Shown here one piece after another: positions 54,371 to 64,000 of a DNA stretch of 64,000 nt. The position numbers were made by a program, and so were the translations under genes. Below the pieces are notes generated by a model that saw only the letters and a program-made list of their open reading frames with translations, did no database searches and was not told where the DNA came from. Source of the stretch: Molossus alvarezi (taxonomy: Eukaryota > Chordata > Mammalia > Chiroptera > Molossidae); NCBI GenBank assembly GCA_037176705.1, contig CM073891.1:90044327-90108326 (forward strand). The letters run 5' to 3'. Numbering within the stretch: the first letter of the stretch is position 1; each line of letters starts with the position of its first letter.

Positions 54371-54849
54371 GTGTGTAAAAGAATGCATGGCCTACTCCAC
54401 CTAGACTTATTCTGTTACTCTGACTCTTGGGCACCTGAGCCTCTTGGTTATCTAGCTTTCCATAAGGTTTTGCTATTTGATATTCTTCTAATTTCTTGAA
54501 TGGTACCACCTGTTGCTTGTGTGACCCAGCTTCTATCTCCACACCATGGTTTGTGCATTTTCAGCCGAGCACTAGGCAAAGCAGATTCATTGGACCTGAC
54601 AGTCCTCCATGACACTAACTTTGTGCTCTAGACATTCTCTTTGCCATTGCTCCTTACAGATGTCATGCTCCTTCCTGTTTAATGATGTGTATATATGCTG
54701 TTCTTCCTGTTTAAATGCCTCCCTCTTCTCCCTTGCCTTTTGGAAGCTACCTATATTTTTAATGACTGACTTCATGTACTTCATCCTACTGTAAAACTAT
54801 AGCAGTATATATTGTGGCAACGTGTGTACTGGTTTGGGGTCAAACTTGT
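54371..54849. other. unassigned sequence, possible L2 near 54690
   Basis: tatgctgttcttcctgttta then aatgcctccctcttctccc recalls L2 (tgctgttccctctgcctggaatgccctcc). A 96-codon minus-strand ORF (54252-54542) has no recognisable domain. Confidence 0.35.
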
Positions 54850-55085
54850 GTTCCTTGGATTCTGGCATTGCTGTGACCCTTGATGAATTACATAACCACT
54901 TTAAGACTCAGTATCCTCATTTATAAAATGGGAATAATATGAGTATGTTCTCTCTTTGCAAGTGGGAATAATAAAAAGGGTTGTTGTGAGGATTAAATTA
55001 GAGGAGGCACACAGAGTGCTTTGCACAATATCTGGCATATGGTAAGCACCTAATGCTCAGTAATTGTTGTTATAATTATAATGAC
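54850..55085 (+). repeat. MIR SINE fossil
   Basis: Sense MIR: gattctggcattgctgtgac, aattacataaccactttaag, actcagtatcctcatttata, aaatgggaataatatgag, ggttgttgtgaggattaaat and atctggcatatggtaagcac. About 25 extra bases containing a second gggaataat lie inside it (around 54945-54975). Confidence 0.85.
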
Positions 55086-55935
55086 TGATAACAATAAATT
55101 GTTGGCTATTTAGCCCACACTGATCTCTGTTTTCTCTGAGTTTCTATTTCACTAAGAGTCAACTCCACCCATTTTGGCCTTCATTGTTCTCTTATCATTT
55201 TATATGTGTAGGTTTTGCTTCCTCAATTCTATTGTAGGCTCCTTACACAAAGTCAACTGCATAGTAGGGAGGTTGCATAAACTTGCAGATGGGTTGACGG
55301 GTTTCACCTCCAGGCTGCTAAAATAATACCCAATAATGTCATCAAGGAAAATAATTCAGATCAGGAGTGGGCCCTTTCTGAATCTTTCAAAATCTAATGA
55401 AGCAAAGGTCTGTGCTGTAGCACCAGACACAGTGCAAGAGGGGAACAATGAACATTCTTATGGAAATCAGAATGGAAGCCATTCCTCACATCAAGTGTCC
55501 CAAACCTGGCCTGCAGAGCATGACATGAGCTGCTCTCCCTATAAATTTGAGAGTAGCACCTTTGCAAAATCTATTCTGCTATTGTAAACACTCATTTGTC
55601 TTCAAACTGGAACTTTCTTTTTTGAAGCTACAAATTTGTTTGCCGCCAACACCTGTGATATGAAACTCTTTCATCATTTTGACGAGGATGATTAAGAACA
55701 GTTGCCACATCCCATGGCAAACAGAGTAAAGGATGATAACAAAAAAATCCAGAAAACAAAGAGGAATATAAATGAACAAAACTCACTTCATTTGTTCGTT
55801 CTTTGAATTTACTAAAAATACTCCCACTATTTACCCATTAGAATATAAAATTCAACATGCATAGAATTTGGCTTTAAAGGGGTAAATGTGTTACCTAAAG
55901 GAATTCTGAGAAAGTGAATTACAACTAATAGAAAA
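55086..55935. other. unassigned sequence
   Basis: Unique. An 83-codon ORF at 55336-55587 (+) shows no recognisable domain. Confidence 0.35.
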
Positions 55936-55944
55936 GGAAGCAGT

Positions 55945-56210
55945 GTGGCCATTTTTCTCAGTGGTTAGAGTGTTGGCCAGTTGGTCCTTGAATCGAAGGG
56001 TTGCAGGTTTGATTCCCAGTCGAGACCATATGTCTGGGTTGCATGTTTGATCCCCAGTTCTGGTTAGGGTTGAGTAGGACGCAACCAATTGATGTGTCTT
56101 TATCACATTGATGTTTCTCTCTCTCCCTCCCTTTCTCCCTTCCACTCTACCCAAAAAAATAAATGGAAAAGTATCCTCGGGTGAGGATTAACAAAAAAAT
56201 AAAAATAAAG
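55945..56210 (+). mobile_element. Ves SINE, long type, diverged
   Basis: gtggccatttttctcagtgg, gcaggtttgattcccagtcg, CT body, tatcctcgggtgaggattaa and A-rich tail. The flank aaaaggaag before it and gtaaggaag after it suggest a target duplication adjoining the next LTR. Confidence 0.85.
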
Positions 56211-56225
56211 AAAGACGTAAGGAAG

Positions 56226-56582
56226 TGTCAGAGACCAGGGCTTCAAGGGGGATTTCTGTGGTGAGATACTCAAGGTAAAGAAGCACTCGGAGCCGACATC
56301 AGGAGGAATCAACAGATGGCAACAGCATCTTTATTCTCAGTAGTGGCAGTGGCCACCATCATGGTAGCTTCATTCAATACAGCCAGTGGCTTTTATAGAT
56401 GCATATGGCTGGATACTCTACACAGGGTGGTGCATGAGACAGTGCATGGCACATGCGTCCTAAGCTTTTGCTATGTCATGTTTATATAACAGTAACATGG
56501 TCTGCACCAGCACAGCCAGTTCTGGGTCATGTCCTAAACCATGGCCTCTATCAACAACAGGCCAAATTTCCAGGACCCAACA
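56226..56582 (-). mobile_element. probable solo LTR of an endogenous retrovirus
   Basis: On the minus strand the 357-bp unit starts TGTTGGGTCCTGG and ends GGTCTCTGACA. In order it contains a TATA-type box (ctataaaagccactgg, about 56385-56398), a polyadenylation signal (agaataaagatgct, about 56327) and a U5-like stretch. Flanks ggaag (56221-56225) and ggaaa (56583-56587) form a 5-bp duplication with one mismatch. No gag, pol or env sequence adjoins. The short TATA-to-AATAAA distance implies a short R region. Betaretrovirus-like (ERV2) affinity is a guess. Confidence 0.65.
56385..56398 (-). promoter_or_regulatory. TATA-type box of the LTR
   Basis: tctataaaagcc on the minus strand, about 60 bp upstream of the polyadenylation signal, as in a compact retroviral U3/R boundary. 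Whether it is still active is unknown. Confidence 0.45.
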
Positions 56583-57035
56583 GGAAACAAACTTCTCAAA
56601 GGATATTATGAGTGCTTTGGAGGGTTTACTTTCCTTTCTAAGCAACCACTTATTTAAATTCTTCTCCAATCATTGCTACAGATACCATCTCCTCTTTTCT
56701 GCTTGTTCTGCTGCCCTGTCCTGCTAGACCCACTTTTGTCCTCTACGTGTAATCAACAACTCACTTAGGTTTTTCCTCTTTGCCTTTCCATACTTACCTG
56801 GCATCTCCAAGTTCCATGCTAATCTAACACACTGATACCAACATGTGCCACATTCCTCAATGGCATATGCCTGAAACCATGCTAAACACCTACATACATA
56901 ACCTCACCTAATCTGCAATACAGCTATAAAGTAACCATTCTTTTTTCGTCTATACTGAAGGAAGTTATTCATCTCCCTGCCACATGAGCCATTTGCCTCT
57001 CTGGCTAAGCATTGGTCCTGCCATGGCAGACACAT
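56583..57035. other. unassigned sequence
   Basis: Unique interval between the two LTRs. Nothing recognised. Confidence 0.35.
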
Positions 57036-57039
57036 CCCC

Positions 57040-57401
57040 AATGTCTAAATCAGCTTGGGCAACTATAACAAAAGACCATAGCTTGGGTGTCTTAAACAGT
57101 AGACATCTATTTTTCACAGTTCTGGAGGCTGGCAAGTCTGAGATCAGGGTGCAAGACTGATGGAGTTCTGGTGAGAGTTCCCTTTCCAGTTGGCAGATGG
57201 CCACCTTCTTGCTGTGTCCTCACATGATAGAGGAAAATATCTTCTCTGTTGTGTCTCTTTTTATAAGGGCACTAATTCCATTCATGAGAGCTCCACCTTC
57301 ATGACCTAATTACTTCCCAAATGCCCCACCTACAAGTTCCATCACATAATGTGTTGGGTCTTCAACATATGAATTTTGGGGGACACAAACATTCAGTCCA
57401 C
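57040..57401 (-). mobile_element. MaLR-type (MLT1/MST-like) LTR fossil
   Basis: Antisense of the ERVL-MaLR LTR: ttttcacagttctggaggct, ggcaagtctgagatcagggt, gatggccaccttcttgctgt, gtcctcacatgatagaggaa, ttataagggcactaattcca, ttcatgagagctccaccttc, atgacctaattacttcccaa and caaacattcagtccaca. It is nearly complete and solitary, with no internal viral sequence. An ancient mammalian insertion. Confidence 0.85.
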
Positions 57402-58010
57402 AATACTCAGCATCCTGAATTTGATGCTTCCTCGACTTGAGCTGTCATTAACTCCTTAACCTAGTTTTCCTTAACATCTGGACATCTATTGGTACTCTGT
57501 GAGTCTGCCTTTAAATACTTCTATCTTTTCCTCTTTATTAATTCCACCTGCTAAGTTTGGATGACACATTACTCCACAGCTAGCTCATCCAATGTCGTTC
57601 TCACCCTCTCACACACACCACTCTTGATACACTGGCATTCCACCCCCTAATAATGCACCCCCAGCCTTGTCTGTTCCTACATTCTAGCCCTGGTGTGAAA
57701 TTGTAAAATCATATATTATATATAAGCCATGCAAGCCTAGTCCCCAATACAGAATAACATGTATATTTGCTCACCAACTGCATCTGGGCACTTGATGGAG
57801 TTTCACAGTTCATTTATCCAGCTTCTGTTGATTTCCTGATACTCGTCTTATTCTGACCTTGTGTAAACTTGAAAGTATAGTAGGATGGAAAAAGAGAGGT
57901 AATATAATTCATTTTGCATCTTATTAATTATTCTATTTTTTTATTTCATGTGCTTATGTCTTACTTCCTAACCTAAATACTGTGTTAGCAGGCTTTTTGT
58001 TAACAGAAAT
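57402..58010. other. unassigned sequence
   Basis: No recognised repeat or coding exon. Confidence 0.4.
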
Positions 58011-58014
58011 AGCT

Positions 58015-58215
58015 GAGAAAATAGGCTCTGGAATAAAAATGTCAGCATATGCTGATCTTTGGCAAGTTACTTATTCTGTGCTTACATTTTTTTAAATCTA
58101 TACAATGGCAATGAGAGTATTTACCCTATAAAGTTGTTGTGAAAATTAAATGAGCTAATGCATGTAAAGTGCCCAGTATATTACCCAGAACATAATAAAC
58201 ACAAAATAAATATTA
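58015..58215 (+). repeat. MIR SINE fossil
   Basis: ataggctctggaataaaaat, tgatctttggcaagttactt, aatctatacaatggcaatga, tataaagttgttgtgaaaat, taaatgagctaatgcatgta and aagtgcccagtatattaccc match sense MIR. Confidence 0.8.
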
Positions 58216-61200
58216 CCTGCTAAAATGACTGCTGATTTTATTATTATCATCATTGCAGAGTCTGTAGTGGTTGTTTAATAGAGCAGCTCAGTTGAAATGC
58301 AAAATGCATCTTCCTCAAATTGGGACCACTTCATGATAGTTATGATGACCCATGAGTAGATACAATTTTTTACCCAAATTAGTACACTTTTGGAAGTTAA
58401 AGGGGATCCATTAATATTTACACTGGGACAGCAGGCATAAACTATATCTACTCTCCGGAAATCAGAATGTATGGTCATGGGAAATAAAATCCTTAGGGAA
58501 TTGTTTTCCATAGTTCAATTTAATAGTTCTGTGTCCTCCATTTTCCAAATTGATTTTAAAGAGATAACCACTTAACAGCTGCCCAGAACTTAACACTGGC
58601 TATAATTTTATTATATAATGTAAATTGTAATGCCAAATTATTAATTCTCAAATCAGTAATTGTTAACTGTTTTTTATTCATTGGTGTTCTTGTTGTGGGT
58701 AGTCATACATGTTTATTTATAAATGAAACCTTGCCCAAAGTATCTGGAGAATAAAATGGTAAATTCCCTAATCAGTATTAGGAGGTCCAGATTTCGTCTG
58801 CCATTATTCATATACGATTAATGGTTTCTATATATTGTCTGGTAGCATTCATGTAAACAGATTTTATCTTTATATTCCCCCTAGGTTTTTATTTTTGGTC
58901 TTTCTCTTAGATTGAATGTCTCCTTTATGTCAAAGGTCAGATCCTGAAAAACAAACATTGATATGTGCTCTCCAGTTAGAAGAAAAACATCGGATGTGTT
59001 GATACCAAATAGTCTTATTAGTTCTGTCTTTATTCTGACCTATCCCCATCCAATTACTTTAAGCACAAAACACAATGGGGGCTTAACAAATATTTGTTAA
59101 CAGATACCACCAGGCTGGCACTGGAATAAAATTTAGGTTATGAGCATTAAAAAACATAATCCAATTAATATTGCCTTGTTTTCTGTAGAATCATTTTCAT
59201 TCCTGTCACATTGAATGAGTAAAGCAATGAATTCTGTGAGTCTCCATATAAAATTTTCCTAAAAGGATATTCATTTACAATGCCAAAAGTGAAAGGAAAA
59301 TAAATGATATTTTTCTTTTACAAAGGCCCACTTCAGAGAGTGCCAAAAGTCCATTTCATTTTAACGAGTAATTTGTAAATTTTGAAAAATGCCTTCCTTC
59401 TCTTGACATCTCCATTCTGCCCTGTTGCAGCCTCACCACCATCAAAGCAAAAAAAAAGAGAGAGACAGTGTTTAGCAGCCTTTGTCTCAAACCCTGATTC
59501 TTGTCCTTACTTTCACTGCTAAAGTGAAGGGGAAATGTCATTTTCCTCCCAGTAACCAGTGCTGCCCTCAGGGCTAGTTAAAGCTTTCTCGGAGCAGAGA
59601 CCGGAGATGAATGACTGGTGCTTTTGTACTAACTTCTTGTAGATGTAGATCAGCTGCCAGTATTTAGGATTGTCATCAAAAATAAAATACAGGCTTCTAG
59701 ATTTTTAAAAAAAATTTGTAACAAGGTATTTTTATCCTGTCTGTGTAGGTAAAACTACTGATGTAACTGATGGAAATCCCTATTCCTGATAGTGTTTTTA
59801 AGTACAATAGAGTTAAAATTATGGTCCTCCGTCAAAGCCTCTCTTCAGGGGTCTGTGGTGACCAAACACAAAGCATACAAAGATAATGGCTGGTTTTAGG
59901 GCCACTCTGCAGAAAGCCATCTTTACCGTTAGAGATACAACTCATAACTCACTGTACTCGTGGTAGAACCTCAGCACTTGACTGCCTCAATGCTGTAATG
60001 ATTTATAAGGGATAGAATATCCAGGCAGGTGGTACTGAGACCAACTGAAAAATCCAGGATAAATAAACACAGATAACCCAAATGGTCACCCCACATCTCC
60101 CAACTTTCTGTTTTGAGCATTATACATTCCTTATTTGTGCATGATTTCTTGATGATAGTGAAAACCCTTATTCCTTACCTTTGTATAATCAACTCTTCAT
60201 ATAAAATATGAAACACAGTAAGGTCTAGATAAGCATATAATACGATGAGATGAGACCTCACACCTTTAGAATATCCCCTAAACACAAGTGCATCCACAAT
60301 CCATTCTTACTCCTGGCCACTTCTACTTCATCTTGATGGCTTGAGCTAAAATGTTGCCCCTTCTGGAAAGCCTTTCTTACTATCCCCACATCTACCCCCC
60401 CAAAAGTAAAAATGATTAGGCACTCTGTTATGTGCTTTAAAATCTACCAATGTCCCTTGTTTGCAACCACTTGTGGAACAAGGGATGTTATAGCTCAGGC
60501 ATCCAAGTCATGTTCAGTTCAGGAACCCCAAAGTACAGGTATGGCTCTTCCATGCTCACTACACACTTGGTTTTCAGGCTCTCTCCTTTGGATTCATGGG
60601 GAATCAGGTTATCTAATATGAAAACTGCGAATGTACAAAAGGCACAGAAAAGGAAGATCACATGGCAGAGATAGGAGAGAGAGAATTTCATCTTCAGTTC
60701 GATTATCTAGAATTGTATAATCAAAACATCTGATATTTTAATAGCAGCATATATATGCTTCAGCCATTTAAAATATTCTGATCAGAATTATATAAAAGAG
60801 ATACATTGAAATCTTGTCATTTGGGGGAAACTCTCAAGATCTTAATCTGGCCACTAGTGGGTATGCAAGCCGAGAGTCGGATGGAGGCCTAGCCAAGTCT
60901 CTGGCTCCCACTGGGGAAGCTGTGGTGAGGTGCTGGTGCCACATCCTCAGGAGCGAAAAAACTGGTGTGGGACTTGGTGTAGACAATGAGCCATTGGCTT
61001 TCGAATAAAGGCAAGCAAAGACTTAGTGGGAAAATCTGGAGATTTGAGCATATTTTTTATGGTGTTTATTCCCTAACTCTATTCCGGTTCCCCTGGAATG
61101 TTCTTGGACAGCTTCTCAGGAATTATCCTCAGACATTTATTGCACATTTATTCTTAGTTTTACCTTTTAACCTTCTCCCCATTTCTCTTTTATTCCTGTC

Positions 61201-61360
61201 ACAGGTCCTCGTCCTCTGTCTTTTAAACACTTCATTCCTTTGCTCATTTACAACAGACCACTCAACTGAATGACTTACATGTTTAAGGAATATTTTTGAA
61301 AAGGTTATTTGGTGCATTTTTCTCAGTTAAATTTCTGCTGCTAAAAAATAAAAATTAAAA
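58216..61360. other. repeat-poor unique sequence
   Basis: About 3.1 kb with no Ves, L1 or LTR insertion, the longest such stretch in the window. Only a possible sense L2 piece at 60300-60430 (aaaatgttgccccttctgga, aagcctttcttactatcccc) is noted. ORFs are short and unlike known proteins. It may hold conserved non-coding elements, but nothing in a single sequence proves that. Confidence 0.45.
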
Positions 61361-61367
61361 AGTGCAG

Positions 61368-61579
61368 CTCTGGCCTTGGAGCATCATTGATTGGAGTATT
61401 GTCCCCCACACCAAAAAGTTGCAGGTCCGATCCCCAGTCTGGGTGCATCTAGGAGGCAACAGATCAATGTTTTTCTCTCACATTGTTGTGTTTTTGTGTT
61501 TGTTTTGTTTTTTTTCTCTCTCTCTCCCTTCCTCTCTCTAAACATATCCTTGGGTAAGTATAAAAAGAAAAAAAAAAAA
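61368..61579 (+). mobile_element. Ves SINE, diverged
   Basis: ctctggccttggagcatcat head (degraded), gcaggtccgatccccagtct B-box region, CT body with a gt-rich insertion, atccttgggtaagtataa end and A-tail. The flanks aaaaagtgcag and aaaaactgcat are a probable degraded TSD. Confidence 0.82.
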
Positions 61580-61699
61580 CTGCATAAAGCTTATTGAGCT
61601 TTCTTTGAATATTTATTCCAGATGTTCCTTTCTATTTTGCAGTCTGGTAAGTACACTTCACTAATGAGTTAAATAAATAGTATTTACCATATAATGTGA

Positions 61700-61865
61700 A
61701 AAATTAATTAATTCAACATTTACTTGAGAAAATTACCTGAGTACCTTCTTGCCCTCATAGAACTTACAGTCTGTGAGACAATGGACAAGTGAATAAAAAC
61801 ACAATATATAATTGCAAATCACGATAAGTGCTATTATAGCAGGTATAAATTATAATGAGCCTAAA
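61700..61865 (-). repeat. L2 LINE fragment
   Basis: taattcaacatttacttgag, cttgccctcatagaacttac, agtctgtgagacaatggaca, agtgaataaaaacacaatat and cacgataagtgctattatag follow antisense L2. Confidence 0.6.
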
Positions 61866-61888
61866 TGTTAGATTAATTTGTTTGTTTT

Positions 61889-62109
61889 TTTAAAAATTTC
61901 TTTTCCTTATTGATTTTAGAGAAAGAAAGGAAGATAAAGGGAGAAGGAGATAGAACCATTGATGAGAGAGAACACCGATTGGTCGCCTCCTGCATGCCCC
62001 CCACTGGGGATTTGGCCCACCACCTGGGCATGTGCCCTGACCAGGAATCGAACTGGCAACCTCTTGGTGCATGGCTCGATGCTCAGCCACTGAGCCACAC
62101 CAGCCAGGC
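61889..62109 (-). mobile_element. Ves SINE, short-bodied type
   Basis: Antisense with short-type boxes atgccccccactggggattt and caacctcttggtgcatggct and a head ending gagccacaccagccaggc. The TSD is imperfect: aatttgtttgtttt at 61875-61888 and aatttgtgtttgtg from 62110. Confidence 0.92.
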
Positions 62110-62125
62110 AATTTGTGTTTGTGTT

Positions 62126-62925
62126 GTTTTTTTTTTGTTTGTTTGTTTTTTAAACAAATTTAAACCTACCACTGAAGCTCGAAACTATCAGGCTGGTTGG
62201 AAAATGTAATCTTGGTCATTTTAGGGGCCACATCCTCCTCCTCCTCTCTTTGGTTACAAAGAAACCCTCAAGGAAGCTTTTAAATTGCCTGAAATATGCT
62301 GGCAATTGTCAGGCCAGCATAGCTGGGACCAGATTGCTGAGGTCACTGTTTGTGCCCACGCAGTCCTGGGTGGGCAGGAAGCCTGCTGCATACTTGAATT
62401 TAGAACTCTTAGCTTAGACAATTAATATTGTTCTAAGAGACCAACATTCCGATAGACACAATACAGAGCCCTGCACACTGAAACTCTGACCCGTCTCTGA
62501 AATACTGCCAGGAAACTGAAACAGGACCCAATCTTTTTTCCCAGGGCTTGGAAATATTCTCTTCCATCTTCCAACCCCCAACTTCAAAGGCATGAGCCTT
62601 TCTTCTCTCCTATATGGACTATCCAACATAATCTCCTATTTGAAAATAGGTCTTCAAAAAAAACATGAGAGAGAACAATAAAGAAAGGTAAAGGGTGTTC
62701 TGGACCCAAATTCCAGTGTGCTAGTAGAGTAGTTGGATTGCAGAGCACCCACAACAAGCAATTCTCTGGATACCATCTGGCTGTCCTATAATTCAACTCA
62801 TTTCTGATACTACCTGTTTGGAGATTGCATCAGATTCCACAGGTTAAGGGTTCAGTCTTACAAAAATTTCCCCCTCCCATTTCAGACAGTAATCACAAGC
62901 CCAGATGGTTACCTATACTTCTGAC
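62126..62925. other. unassigned sequence
   Basis: Starts with a T-rich tract. The remainder is unique, with no gene recognised. Confidence 0.35.
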
Positions 62926-62929
62926 CAAC

Positions 62930-63345
62930 CGCCTATAGAGCTATAGATCAGCAGTTCCAACGACCCCGCCTTAGACTCAACTAATTTTCTAGAGCAGCTC
63001 ACAGAACTGAGGGAAACATTTACTTATGTTTACCAGTTTATTATAATAGGGTATGATGAATGGTACAGATGAACATCCAGATGGAAGACACACATAGGGC
63101 AAGGTATGTGGGAAGGGGAGCAGAGCTCCCAAGCCCTCTCCAGGCATGTCACTCTCCCAGAACCTCCACATGTTCACCAACCCAAAACCCAGTCTTTTGG
63201 GGTTCTTATGGAGGCTTCATTATATATACCCAATTGATTAAATCATCTGCCATAGGTGACTGAACTCAAACTCTGTGTCAGGAACAGGTGAAGATCAAAT
63301 ATATGTATATTTCTTGTTATAAATCACAACATCACAATGGGTTTC
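62930..63345 (-). repeat. ancient LTR-like repeat, second copy, internally deleted
   Basis: ctaattttctagagcagctc, acagaactgagggaaacatt, gtttaccagtttattataat, catgttcaccaacccaaaac, cttatggaggcttcattata, ttgattaaatcatctgccat, ctctgtgtcaggaacaggtg and cttgttataaatcacaacat. It is the inverted relative of 50012-50800 but lacks roughly 200 bp between gactgaactcaaa and ctctgtgtcagg. Confidence 0.55.
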
Positions 63346-63763
63346 ATTATTTTGATTCTTCTATACCAGCAAAAAGAAATTCAAATTACTATTTTAACAG
63401 ATTGCCCTGATACAATATGCAAGAGACAAACAGGGTTACACTGAAAGATAACAACAAGATGGAGACCACAATATAAGAAGTCAGACAAGGCCTAGTTGGA
63501 GGCTGAGCGACATGAGCCGGCAGCTAAAGAAAGCACAGGGCAGGGAGCACTCCTGGCAGGGAGGCTACCTGTGAAAGGCCTGGAGGTGGAGCTCTGAGGG
63601 CTCCCAGACTGAAAGACTCGTTTATTAGATGATGAATAGTGTGATAAAATCAAGATGGAGAGATAATAATAGAGACTTTCCAAATACTAATCACTAATTA
63701 TATGCTTAAATATATTATCTTTTATGTATAATCCTTATAACTGGCCTCTATTAAGAAATTCTA
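63346..63763. other. unassigned sequence
   Basis: Short unique interval. 63690-63745 faintly resembles antisense MIR. Confidence 0.3.
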
Positions 63764-64000
63764 GCCCTGGCCGGTTTGGCTCAGCGGTCAGAGCGTCGGC
63801 CTGCGGTCCAGAGAGACCTGGGTTCGGTTCCCACTAAGGGCGCATTCCTCGGTTGCAGTTTGTCCCCGGCCCTGGTCGGTTGTGCGGGTGGCAGCCACTC
63901 GATGTGTCCCTTTCGCATCGATGTTTCTCTCTCTCTCTCTTCCTCTCTCTCCCTCCCACTCTACCTGAACAAAAAATGGAAAAATGTCCTCGGGTGAGGA
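63764..64000 (+). mobile_element. Ves SINE, long type, cut by the window end
   Basis: One of the best-preserved copies: gccctggccggtttggctca, gcgtcggcctgcggtccaga, cgggtggcagccactcgatg, CT body and tgtcctcgggtgagga at the last bases. The A-tail and right target duplication lie beyond the window. Confidence 0.95.
63777..63831 (+). promoter_or_regulatory. Pol III internal promoter (A and B boxes) of a Ves SINE
   Basis: A-box-like tggctcagcgg (63777-63787) and B-box ggttcggttcc (63821-63831) are separated by about 33 bp, the spacing of a tRNA-type promoter. Described for this copy as the clearest example. Transcription is not shown by sequence alone. Confidence 0.6.

Noticed and set aside
59083..59100. 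Perfect 18-bp palindrome ttaacaaatatttgttaa
   Set aside because: It resembles the L2 3' terminal motif (caataaatatttgttga-like), which readily yields such palindromes.
63764..63850. tRNA-like sequences with A and B boxes as possible tRNA genes
   Set aside because: They are SINE heads: dispersed, followed by a CT-rich body and A-tail, flanked by TSDs, and unable to form a proper cloverleaf with a mature acceptor end as far as I can see.

Overview
This window is non-coding chromosomal DNA from a bat, most likely a vesper bat or another yangochiropteran. The diagnostic signal is about 27 copies of a tRNA-derived SINE of the Ves type. These have a head carrying the Pol III A and B boxes, a CT-rich body, a small hairpin near the 3' end and an A-tail, and many still have clean target-site duplications (TSDs). 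Mammalian fossils (MIR, L2, L3/CR1, MER5, MaLR) and an L1 lineage with bat-type ends agree with this. I found no cellular protein-coding exon, no rRNA or functional tRNA gene and no CRISPR array. The only long conserved reading frames belong to LINE-1-type elements. All family names come from memory of consensus features, not from a database search.

Layout. 0-8 kb: unique sequence, scattered Ves, MIR and L2 remnants and a probable solo LTR (1.58-1.85 kb). 8.5-10.7 kb: a 2.15-kb element on the minus strand with an L1-type 5' UTR, ORF1 and 3' UTR but no ORF2 (a half-L1, HAL1). 10.8-19.4 kb: Ves, MER5, L2, L3 and MIR pieces, a 130-bp mariner-like MITE (18.44 kb) and two head-only Ves copies. 19.45-25.9 kb: a nested stack in which an old L1 is split by a younger 5'-truncated L1, itself split by a second HAL1 with an intact 313-codon ORF1, with Ves copies inserted at several levels. 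25.9-32.6 kb: one nearly full-length L1 with a tandem-monomer 5' UTR and decayed ORFs. 32.6-37.4 kb: a hAT-like fossil, two Ves and unique DNA. 37.4-40.1 kb: a composite of several L1/HAL1 5' UTR starts. 40.3-44.5 kb: an L2 copy split by a third, older and longer HAL1. 44.9-56.2 kb: Ves copies, L2, MER5, LTR-like repeats, a double SINE insertion and an old L1 3' end. 56.2-57.4 kb: two LTRs on the minus strand. 57.4-61.3 kb: a repeat-poor stretch. 61.4-64 kb: Ves copies and an ancient repeat. The last Ves runs off the window end.

How the parts relate. Ves and HAL1 encode no reverse transcriptase, so both presumably depended on ORF2 protein supplied by autonomous L1s like those at 20.5 and 25.9 kb. 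Both L1s here are dead: one is truncated and split, and the other has an altered catalytic motif and broken frames. The most notable content is the group of three HAL1 copies of apparently different ages, which record loss of a 5' UTR segment and retention of ORF1 without ORF2, and a possible head-only SINE subfamily.
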